A stretch of 6,333 bases of DNA. Origin: Acidobacteriota bacterium. GTDB lineage: Bacteria > Acidobacteriota > Terriglobia > Terriglobales > Acidobacteriaceae. This document shows, in pieces, positions 1 through 6,333 of the stretch. The position numbers and the translations under genes are program-made. The notes under the pieces were generated by a model. That model saw only the letters and a program-made list of their open reading frames with translations. It was not told the DNA's origin and ran no database searches. The stretch's first letter is position 1. Each line of letters begins with the position of its first letter. The stretch spans positions 1-6,333 of the forward strand of contig JAJZJJ010000180.1 of the NCBI GenBank assembly GCA_021810175.1, in the 5' to 3' direction.

Positions 1-400
1 ATCGGATCGGGTGCGCGACCTGCAACGGTTGCCGCAGGTGGAAGTCCCGGTGGATATTCCGCGGATGGGCAGCCTGGCGACGGGCATGGTACGGAAGTCG
101 ATCCAGGCGTTTATTGAAGCCGATGCAGACATGGCAGAAAGCGTGCTGACGATGGACGACAACGTGGACAAGCTGAACAGCCTTGCCCACACAAGCGTGC
201 TGGCCATGATGAAAGAGAAGCCGGAGTTCGCGTCGCAGGCGTTGCACGTGCTGATGATTGCGCGGAGCCTGGAGCGCGTGGCAGACCACGCGACCAACGT
301 GGCCGAAGATGTGATTTTCTGGGTGCGCGGCGCAGATGTGAGGCACCACGTGCGCGAGGCGGACAGCGCGGTGGCGGGGGAGAGCATTTCTCCCAATTAA
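1..400 (+). CDS. phoU: Phosphate-specific transport system accessory protein PhoU (3' part, N-terminus outside window)
   Basis: PhoU is a cytoplasmic, peripheral-membrane regulator. It links the PstSCAB phosphate transporter to the PhoR/PhoB-type two-component system and restrains phosphate uptake and the Pho response when phosphate is plentiful. The frame is open from the left edge (first full codon at base 2) to TAA at 398-400, giving 132 visible residues out of about 220 usual for the family. They cover the end of the first three-helix bundle and all of the second. The hallmark metal-binding signature ERVADHATNVAED lies at visible residues 91-103, followed by the typical tail VIFWVRGADVRHH. 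An earlier acidic cluster, MDDNVDKL (51-58), matches the partner motif of the second bundle. No start is visible, so an in-frame GTG at base 11 should not be taken as one. The family usually ends a pst operon, so pstB is expected upstream, outside the window. The gene converges on addA. The identification is firm; the exact regulatory role is inferred from the family. Confidence 0.93.
   Translation, partial: SDRVRDLQRLPQVEVPVDIPRMGSLATGMVRKSIQAFIEADADMAESVLTMDDNVDKLNSLAHTSVLAMMKEKPEFASQALHVLMIARSLERVADHATNVAEDVIFWVRGADVRHHVREADSAVAGESISPN
378..394. other. Small stem-loop at the 3' end of phoU; weak terminator candidate
   Basis: GGGAGA at 378-383 and TCTCCC at 389-394 form a perfect 6-bp stem around a 5-base loop, inside the last codons of phoU. 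On the + strand it is followed by AATTAAAAACTG, not a T-run. On the minus strand the T-run comes before the stem. It therefore lacks the layout of a standard intrinsic terminator in either direction. It is the only hairpin near the convergent gene ends that I would note, and it may be chance in GC-rich coding DNA. Confidence 0.25.
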
Positions 401-421
401 AAACTGATCGCGTAACGCACT

Positions 422-3400
422 CTAACCTTCCCACCAGTCAAAACATACCGGACCGGTCATCCTCGGGTAATAGAGTCCCAGGCGGACGGGAAGATCCGTA
501 TTTGCCGCGAGTGCGGCGCGTGCCACGCGAGCATAGGCGGCAAGCTGCGGGCTGTAGACGTGTCGCTGCCGAGCGAAGAACTCGCCGGGATCGCCGGTGC
601 TGGTTTCGCTGGTCTTGTAATCGACAATCCAGAGACATTCAGGTTTTGCGGAGCTGAGCGGTTCGGGGCCAGCGCGGAAGATGCGGTCAGCGCGGAGCGT
701 GCGGAGCGCGCCGTTGAGCCATCCGGTCCATGAAATCTCTGATTGTGAGCCGGGATGGTCGGCGAGGGTCCAACGAGCGATGGGGTCGGCCTGACAGGAG
801 GCGACCATCTGCAGCAACTCGCGCAGGGCGGTTTGCGACTGGTGCGCGTCGAGCGCGGAGGCGCGGAGCAGGGCGGTGATTTGCTGTTGCAGCAGGGCTT
901 CGTCGGTGTGTCCTGCAGAGATCTGCGGTCCGAGGCGCTGCAATAGCAGGTGCAGAGTGCTGCCGACGATGCGCGCGAGGCGCGAGCCCTCCGGGCGATG
1001 AAATTCGCGCTCCTGGGACTCGTTGGCGGTGGCGGTTGCTCCGGCGATGGCGACGTTGGGTACGGGCGCGGAAAGGCTGGTGCCCAGGCGCAGGCGGTGG
1101 AAAGCGGGCGCGGCCTCCGCCTCGGCAGCGAGGTCACTGAGTACTCCGGGTTGTGCTGGAGCGGGAAATGGGATGACTTCCGCGCCGGTTTGCGGGGCGG
1201 GCGCAGCGGCCTGCTGGCGCTGGAGGGCCGCATCGAAATGAGCTTCCAGCGCAGGCCAGGCTGTGTGGAGCAATGAGCCGGGGCGGGGTTTGACGAGGCC
1301 CTTGTCATTGAAAGACGCGGTGCCGATGAGGTGAAGCTCCTGACGGGCGCGGGTGCAGGCGACGTAGAAGAGGCGCTTGCGTTCTTCGGCATACCGGCAC
1401 TGGCGCTGATTTTGAATCCAGTCGTAGATGCGATGTTTCGTGCCGCCTTTTTCGCCGATGGGGGCGATGAGGAATTCGGGACTGCCGGTTTGCGGGTTGG
1501 CGCGCTGCAGGGACGAGATGAGTTGTGGCTCCTCCTTGGGCGTGCCGCGTTCGAGCGCAGGGACGATGACGACATCAAAGCCAAGGCCCTTGGCTTTGTG
1601 GATGGTCATGAGCTGGACACCGCAGGATTCACTGACGGATGGGTCGGGCTGCGCGAAGAGGCGGTCGAGTTGCTGCTGAAATTCGCCGTTGAGGACTTGG
1701 GCGCCGTCGGGCGAAACAGTGTCGAGCAGAGAGAAGAAGACTTCAATGTTTTCGATTTCGGTGGCGTGGAGGCAAAGGTGACCGCCGAGTGCGTGCCAGG
1801 TGCGTTCGATCCACTCCGAGAAAGAGCTGGCCTGCGACTGGCGCGGGCGTGCATCCAAGGCGCGGCGGAGGACGGCCATGGTGCGATCAAGGCGCTGCCG
1901 GGAGGAGGATTCGAGTTGCAGCGAGTTGAGCGCGATGAGGTCAAGCATGGGCAGGCTGCGAGTCGATGCGGCGTCAGAGCCTGTGAGTGTGTGCAGGTCA
2001 ACGAGTGTGAGGCCGCACCAGGGAGCGCGCAGAACGGATAACCATGCGATGCGGTCCATGGGATGGAGCAGGGCGCGGACGAGCGACATGAGATCGAGGA
2101 GTTCCTGGCGCTCGGCGAGGGATTCGATTTCAACGGCGCGGAAAGGAATGCCACGGCGGCGTAACCGAGGAGCAATGGAAGCGAGTTGGTTGCGGGTGCG
2201 GACCAGGACGGCGACACGGTACTCGGTGTTGCGTTGGCGGGCCTGCTCGATGCGACTGTTGTGGGCCTGGATGATATCTGCGACGAGTTCGGCTTCGCGA
2301 TGCTGGAGGTCGAGCTTGCGGGCGGGGGGCAGGGTCTTGTCGCGCGCGTCGAGTAATTGGGGATGGATCTGGAAGGCCGGGGTGTGGACGGTTTCGACGT
2401 CGCCGGTGTGCGCCGTGGAGGGCGTGAAGGTGACGGGGGAGGCATGCGGGAGGATGCCGGCGGCGAAGACGGGTTCGAAGATGGCGTTGAGCGGATCGGT
2501 GAGCTGGGCATGGGAGCGGAAGTTGACCTGAAGCGTGAGCGTTTCCAGCGGGAGTAAGAAATTGTCACCGTTACGGATCCCGTTGATGCGGACGTCGTGA
2601 AAGATTTCTACGTCTGCCTGGCGGAAGAGGTAGATGGACTGCATGGGATCTCCGACGAGGAAGACAGAGCGGGACGGGTCGCCGGACCAGTGGCTGACGA
2701 GGGTGGAGATGAGCTCATGCTGGCGGAGGGAGGTGTCCTGGAATTCGTCGACCAGGAGGTGACGGATATTGTCTGCCCAGTGGAAGCCTGCGACGTCATT
2801 TTCGAGAACGTGGAGTGCTGCGCCGCTGCTGTAGAGGAAGTCGATCTGATTATGTTCGGCGAAGAGGACGCGGAGTTCGGCGAGGGACTGGCGCAGGGTG
2901 GTGAAGAGATGGCGGAGCGTGGTCCACTGCTGGTCGTCGTAGCGCGGAGCAGGAAGTGTGCGGATGGTGCGGAGGACTTCGAGAAGGCCGGAGATGGGGC
3001 GGAGACGATCAAGCAATTCGTCACGGGATGCATTCCAGCGGCGAGCCTCAGGGCCACTCTTCGCGGGTGGGAAGCCTTCGTTCACTGTGAAGCGCTTGCG
3101 CCAGTCGCCGTCATTGGTAAGCAGGAGCGTGGTCAGTGCTTCCCAGTGTTCGATGGACGTCGCTGTAGGGAGTGCGTGCATGGATGACAGCAAGTTCAAC
3201 GGCTCGTTGGGGCGGTTGCTGCCGGCGTAGTTGGCGACGGCGAGGAGTTGCTCCTCCACGAGGGGTTGCGCCTGGATGAGGGATCGGGCGCGGGTGAGAG
3301 TGCGGGAGACGATTTCGCGGAAGGGTTTCTCGAGGATGGAGCGGACGTGGTCCCAGTCGACGATGCCCTGGAGGGGGAAATCGGCCTCCCACTGGTCGCG

Positions 3401-4060
3401 GCGGGCGAGCATGTCTGCGATGAGGCGCTCGCAGTCGGCGAGGTTGTTGTCGCGGAGAGTGAGAAGATGCTGGAGCGCCTGGTTGAGTTCGGATTGGGCG
3501 CTGCCAAGGCGGCGAATGGTGCGGCGAGCCGCTTCAAGGTAGAGCGGGCGGGCGTCTTCGATGGGGTCAATGCTGCCGCCGAGGCGCGCCATGATGGGCT
3601 GGTCCTGCGCGATGCGCATGCAAAGCGAGTCAATGGTTTCGATCTGGAGCAGATTGGGTTGATCGAGGAGGCGCCAGCCGGCCTGATCGGCGCGGGCAAG
3701 GACGCGGCGGGCGAGTTGAATTCGTTCGTCATCGTGCGGACTTGCAGGAGTGGCAGCAGCCTTGTGGAGATCAGCGAGGATGCGGTTGCGCATTTCCGCG
3801 GTGGCGGCGCGGGTGAAGGTGATGGCGAGGATCTGGTCGGGAGTGTCGATGGGCGCGTCGGCCAGCAGGGCGAGGAAGCGGCGCGTGAGGAGGTCGGTCT
3901 TGCCGGAGCCGGCAGGGGCCTGCACGAGGACGGAGCGGTCGACGTGAATGGCGCGGTCGCGCTGGGGCTGGTCGACAGGGGTGGGCGAGAATGCCGGCGG
4001 GGGCGGTGGCTGTGGTTGATTTTGCGAGGCGAAGAGCGGGGCGTCGAAGTCGTCAGGCAT
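422..4060 (-). CDS. addA: AddA-type helicase-nuclease subunit (UvrD-like helicase plus RecB-family nuclease)
   Basis: This is the motor subunit of an AddAB/RecBCD-like double-strand break resection enzyme: ATP-driven 3'-5' helicase and nuclease, acting with AddB on DNA ends before RecA. The 1212-residue protein is of normal AddA length. Superfamily 1 helicase motifs appear in order: Walker A APAGSGKT (48-55), Ia ITFTRAATAEM (80-90), II LLVDEFQDT (435-443, DE at 438-439), III VGDPMQSIYLFR (469-480), IV QVNFRSH (511-517), V TIHKAKGLGFD (819-829), VI YVACTRA (899-905). An Ala/Pro-rich tether (about 945-1025) leads to the nuclease domain, with H1037, D1125, D1147 and K1149 (VDYKT) and Q1172/Y1176 as likely catalytic and supporting residues. 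All key residues are present. The N-terminus (about 13-33) is Gln/Pro-rich. ATG at 4060 is chosen because GGAG lies 7 bases upstream and it overlaps the addB stop by 8 bases. The frame stays open to an ATG at 4240, but that adds a 60-residue low-complexity stretch wholly inside addB. RecB is the main alternative name; the AddB partner favours AddA. Confidence 0.88.
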   Translation of the reverse strand: MPDDFDAPLFASQNQPQPPPPPAFSPTPVDQPQRDRAIHVDRSVLVQAPAGSGKTDLLTRRFLALLADAPIDTPDQILAITFTRAATAEMRNRILADLHKAAATPASPHDDERIQLARRVLARADQAGWRLLDQPNLLQIETIDSLCMRIAQDQPIMARLGGSIDPIEDARPLYLEAARRTIRRLGSAQSELNQALQHLLTLRDNNLADCERLIADMLARRDQWEADFPLQGIVDWDHVRSILEKPFREIVSRTLTRARSLIQAQPLVEEQLLAVANYAGSNRPNEPLNLLSSMHALPTATSIEHWEALTTLLLTNDGDWRKRFTVNEGFPPAKSGPEARRWNASRDELLDRLRPISGLLEVLRTIRTLPAPRYDDQQWTTLRHLFTTLRQSLAELRVLFAEHNQIDFLYSSGAALHVLENDVAGFHWADNIRHLLVDEFQDTSLRQHELISTLVSHWSGDPSRSVFLVGDPMQSIYLFRQADVEIFHDVRINGIRNGDNFLLPLETLTLQVNFRSHAQLTDPLNAIFEPVFAAGILPHASPVTFTPSTAHTGDVETVHTPAFQIHPQLLDARDKTLPPARKLDLQHREAELVADIIQAHNSRIEQARQRNTEYRVAVLVRTRNQLASIAPRLRRRGIPFRAVEIESLAERQELLDLMSLVRALLHPMDRIAWLSVLRAPWCGLTLVDLHTLTGSDAASTRSLPMLDLIALNSLQLESSSRQRLDRTMAVLRRALDARPRQSQASSFSEWIERTWHALGGHLCLHATEIENIEVFFSLLDTVSPDGAQVLNGEFQQQLDRLFAQPDPSVSESCGVQLMTIHKAKGLGFDVVIVPALERGTPKEEPQLISSLQRANPQTGSPEFLIAPIGEKGGTKHRIYDWIQNQRQCRYAEERKRLFYVACTRARQELHLIGTASFNDKGLVKPRPGSLLHTAWPALEAHFDAALQRQQAAAPAPQTGAEVIPFPAPAQPGVLSDLAAEAEAAPAFHRLRLGTSLSAPVPNVAIAGATATANESQEREFHRPEGSRLARIVGSTLHLLLQRLGPQISAGHTDEALLQQQITALLRASALDAHQSQTALRELLQMVASCQADPIARWTLADHPGSQSEISWTGWLNGALRTLRADRIFRAGPEPLSSAKPECLWIVDYKTSETSTGDPGEFFARQRHVYSPQLAAYARVARAALAANTDLPVRLGLYYPRMTGPVCFDWWEG

Positions 4061-6333
4061 CTTCGTTCTCCGGTTCTTCGCCGTTATTTTCTTCGGTTTC
4101 CCAGAGGCTGCGTTCGGCGCGCTCGTTGATTTCGTGAATTCGGCAGAGGCCGGGCAGGGGGCAGTATTGGCAGGTTTGTTGGCCGTGTTTAGGAGCGACG
4201 CGGGCTTCGCCTTGCGCGAATTCTGCGGCGAGAGCGACAAGGGCGGCTTGCCACTCGTCGTGCATTGCGTCCTGGTAGGGATTCTTTACGAGCGGGCTGG
4301 AGTCTTTGAGATCGGAGAAGAGTTGCGTGCGAGCGTCGCGGATGCGGCCAATGAAAGTTGTCTTGTTGGGCCGGATTTGTGCGAAGAGCAGGCCGCCGAC
4401 GTTTTCGAGATTGCCGTAGACGGCGTAGAGCGGGAGCTGAGGTTCGTCGGGGCGGTCGCCCTGCCAGGCAGAGGCAGTGACGAGGCCGGTTTTGTAATCG
4501 ATCACGATGCGTGACCCGTCGGGCAGGAGATCGATGCGGTCAGCCTGGAGGTTGAGTTGGAGCGGGACGATGGTGACGTTGGGCAGGCGCTGCTCACAGG
4601 TTTCGACAGTGAAGGGTTGGCGCTTCGATTCCTCGGTGAGCCAGGCGGTGAGGAGTGAAGCGAGACGGCGCTTTTCGGCGTCGAGGTAAGCCATGAGCCA
4701 TCGGTCATTGATCTCCTTGGGGAGATTTGCGGCGAAGGAGGCGTCGATGTGGTGTTCGAGGGTGGGCTGAAGGGCATCTTCTGTGATGGTCCGGAGCAAG
4801 TCGTCGCGTGTGGCAATGCGGCGAGGTTGCGGGTCTGACCAGAAGCGTCGGAGGACATCGTGGAGGAGAATGCCTCGTTCGATGGAGGTGAGGCCCCATG
4901 CGGGTTCGGAGATTTCGCCGGCGCGGAGGCGGTAATTGGCGAAGGCGCGGAAGGGGCAGGCGGCCTGATCGCGGAGGAGGGATGATCCGCCGGGAGCGAT
5001 GCCGCCGGGGAATGGAATGAGGGTAGATTCCTGCCAGGCTTCGAGGAAGCTGTCGGGGTCTGGAGGATTTGCAACTGTATCGAGAGCGAATTCTTCCGGA
5101 GCGAACGCGGTGACGATGGGGCTGGGGCGGAGTTCGCCATCCTTGTTCTGGCGGGCGCGGCTGAAAGTGAGCTGAGTCGTCGTGGCGCGGATGCGATGGG
5201 TGACGGATTGCGCGAGTTGGAGGTCGCTACTGGTGTCGGCGTGCGGCATGCCGGCTTCGCGCTGGATATGAATGGGCAGGAGCGGGTTGGCGCGACCGGT
5301 GGAGGGCCATTGCTCGTCGGTGGCACCGAGAAACCAGACGGCATCGAAGCTTTGCCCCGCGGATTCCATAGGACCCATGATCTGAATGGGCGCATCGAGC
5401 GATTCGGGAGCGAAAAGCGTCTGCTGCGCGTGCAAGGAGAGTTTGGCGAGGAAATCGCTGAAAACGATGGGCTGCGAGGTGAGGTCGAGCAGGGCGAGGT
5501 CTTCGAGGAGCTTGTCCCAGCGGTGTTGGGCCTGAAACTGGATGGAGTCCGCCGTGCGGAAGCCGGGCCAGCCGGTCTTTTCCAGGGCGATGCGGGAGAG
5601 TTCGGCCCAGGCGCCGGGGAGGCGGGTTTCCGTGGAGAAGTGGTTCTGCGAGGTGAAGTCGAAGGCGGTCTGCATGCGCTGGCGGAGGGTTTGCGGCAGA
5701 GAATTACGGCTGATTGCGAGGGCGCGCTCGATGGAGATGAGAGGGGAAAGGATTGCGCTGTCGCGGAGAGCGGCGTCGGCGCGGGCGCACGCGAGGCGTT
5801 CTTCTTCACTGGCGGCGAGATAGCCAGAGGGCAGAAGTAAGGTGACGTCCGATTGTGGCAGTGGCTCGGTGAACCAGCGGAGTGTGAGGATCGCGGCGCG
5901 GACGACGGGCACCTTGGCAATGGGGTTGCCGAGGGTGAATTCGTAGACGGCGCGCGGGGAGGGTGCGTCGGGGCTCAGATCGATTTCGGGGGTGAGAATG
6001 CGGCGGAAGACGCGGTCGATCTCACCGCGGCGCTGTTCGACGTTGGTGCAGAGGACAGCGAGGCGGGCTTCGGGATTGGCTTCGAGTTGCCGGCGGAGCC
6101 AGCGCGCGCAGGCTTCGACTTCAGAACGCTCACTGACGCTGACAAGGGGATGGATTTGCGCATGGGGCGGTCCGGGATCGAGGGTTTCGATGGAGACGCC
6201 GCAGTCTTTGAGAGCAGTAAGGATGGATTGCTGCGCAGGCGTGAAGCGGTCGAAGCCGGTGAGGAGGATTTCAACAGGGAGCGTGAGTTCTTGGTTGCGG
6301 GCGACCGTGGTGAGATGCTCTTCGATGCGGCTG
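4053..6333 (-). CDS. addB: AddB-like nuclease subunit, 'probable DNA repair protein' type (N-terminus outside window)
   Basis: This is the partner subunit of AddA: a RecB-family exonuclease with a degenerate helicase-like N-terminal half, which in AddAB enzymes processes one strand and, where known, reads the recombination hotspot. The frame is open with no stop from the right edge to TGA at 4055-4053, giving 759 visible residues; the start is missing. A GTG at 5912 is internal, since conserved sequence continues upstream (LLTGFDRFTPAQQ at visible 24-36; EVEACARWLRRQLEANP about 74-90). FDAVWFLGATDEQWP (visible 329-343) and the following segment resemble the TIGR03623-type family, recalled rather than searched. 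No Walker A or DExx box is seen. The C-terminal nuclease has H491 (GILLHDVL), D598 (QADRID), D612/K614 (IDYKTG) and Q632/Y636 (QLPLYA). C459 (AACPFRAFA) with C721, C724 and C730 (CQYCPLPGLC) matches the AddB iron-sulphur arrangement. It ends in an acidic tail. It is co-transcribed with addA, overlapping it by 8 bases. The symbol is by family role; RecC/RecB-like naming is possible. Confidence 0.85.
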   Translation of the reverse strand, partial: SRIEEHLTTVARNQELTLPVEILLTGFDRFTPAQQSILTALKDCGVSIETLDPGPPHAQIHPLVSVSERSEVEACARWLRRQLEANPEARLAVLCTNVEQRRGEIDRVFRRILTPEIDLSPDAPSPRAVYEFTLGNPIAKVPVVRAAILTLRWFTEPLPQSDVTLLLPSGYLAASEEERLACARADAALRDSAILSPLISIERALAISRNSLPQTLRQRMQTAFDFTSQNHFSTETRLPGAWAELSRIALEKTGWPGFRTADSIQFQAQHRWDKLLEDLALLDLTSQPIVFSDFLAKLSLHAQQTLFAPESLDAPIQIMGPMESAGQSFDAVWFLGATDEQWPSTGRANPLLPIHIQREAGMPHADTSSDLQLAQSVTHRIRATTTQLTFSRARQNKDGELRPSPIVTAFAPEEFALDTVANPPDPDSFLEAWQESTLIPFPGGIAPGGSSLLRDQAACPFRAFANYRLRAGEISEPAWGLTSIERGILLHDVLRRFWSDPQPRRIATRDDLLRTITEDALQPTLEHHIDASFAANLPKEINDRWLMAYLDAEKRRLASLLTAWLTEESKRQPFTVETCEQRLPNVTIVPLQLNLQADRIDLLPDGSRIVIDYKTGLVTASAWQGDRPDEPQLPLYAVYGNLENVGGLLFAQIRPNKTTFIGRIRDARTQLFSDLKDSSPLVKNPYQDAMHDEWQAALVALAAEFAQGEARVAPKHGQQTCQYCPLPGLCRIHEINERAERSLWETEENNGEEPENEDA
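4068..4071 (-). promoter_or_regulatory. Ribosome binding site of addA, inside the end of addB
   Basis: On the minus strand GGAG occupies 4071-4068, with 7 bases before the ATG at 4060. This is good Shine-Dalgarno sequence and spacing, and it decides the addA start in favour of 4060 over the in-frame ATG at 4240. It lies within the last codons of addB, so ribosomes finishing addB pass over it, consistent with translational coupling of the two subunits. Confidence 0.7.

Noticed and set aside
410..418. Short palindrome GCGT-A-ACGC in the phoU/addA gap
   Set aside because: A 4-bp stem with a single-base centre is too small for a terminator and is readily expected by chance.
447..457. Inverted repeat ACCGG-A-CCGGT near the end of addA
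   Set aside because: It has a 1-base centre, so it cannot form a proper hairpin loop with all pairs. It lies in coding sequence and has no T-run. It is likely chance.
1331..2531. Two overlapping + strand open frames (1331-2041, 236 residues; 1800-2531, 243 residues) antisense to addA
   Set aside because: They lie in different frames opposite conserved AddA sequence, with biased Arg/Ser or Gly/Val composition and no motifs. They are shadows of the real gene.
3248..4129. 293-residue + strand open frame antisense to addA
   Set aside because: It lies opposite a gene with complete helicase motifs, has a Gly/Ala/Glu/Val-rich composition typical of an antisense frame in GC-rich DNA, and shows no recognisable domain.
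4061..4240. 60-codon in-frame N-terminal extension of addA from an ATG at 4240
   Set aside because: It lies wholly within addB, opposite or across the conserved cysteine motif, is low-complexity, and the ATG at 4060 has a clear ribosome binding site.
5196..5840. 214-residue + strand open frame antisense to addB
   Set aside because: It is Gly/Glu/Arg-rich with no recognisable domain and lies opposite conserved addB sequence.
5910..5912. GTG at 5912 as the start of addB
   Set aside because: The same frame is open to the right edge and upstream residues such as LLTGFDRFTPAQQ and the EVEACARW region look conserved for the family, so the true start is beyond the window.
4502..5920. 472-residue minus-strand open frame overlapping addB in another frame
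   Set aside because: It is very rich in Ser, Pro, Arg and Ala, as expected for a shifted frame, while the overlapping addB frame carries conserved nuclease and cysteine motifs.

Overview
This window comes from a GC-rich bacterial chromosome. The two recognisable protein families, a PhoU-type regulator and a helicase-nuclease pair with an AddB of the 'probable DNA repair protein' type, suggest an Acidobacteriota (Terriglobia-like) bacterium. That placement rests on remembered protein similarity only; no taxonomic marker is present.

Layout. Bases 1-400 (+ strand) hold the 3' part of phoU, the regulator usually found at the end of a phosphate-transport (pst) operon; its 5' end lies outside the window. 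Only 21 bases separate its stop from the stop of the next gene, which converges on it from the other strand. Nearly all the rest, 422 to the right edge, is a minus-strand addB-addA operon. addB (4053 to beyond 6333) is truncated at its N-terminus by the window edge. addA (422-4060) is complete. The two genes overlap by 8 bases, and addA has a clear ribosome binding site inside the end of addB.

Function. AddA carries a full set of superfamily 1 (UvrD-like) helicase motifs and a C-terminal RecB-family nuclease domain. AddB carries a second intact RecB-family nuclease plus four cysteines placed as in the AddB iron-sulphur cluster, and no recognisable ATPase motifs in the visible part. Together they should form a heterodimer that loads on double-strand DNA ends, unwinds and resects them and prepares a 3' tail for RecA, the role played by RecBCD in E. 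coli. The phoU gene appears to be an unrelated neighbour.

No RNA genes, mobile elements, CRISPR arrays, frameshifts or long non-coding stretches were seen. The other long reading frames lie inside these genes on other frames and look like products of high GC content. I see no sign of an undescribed system; the region looks like ordinary core genome.
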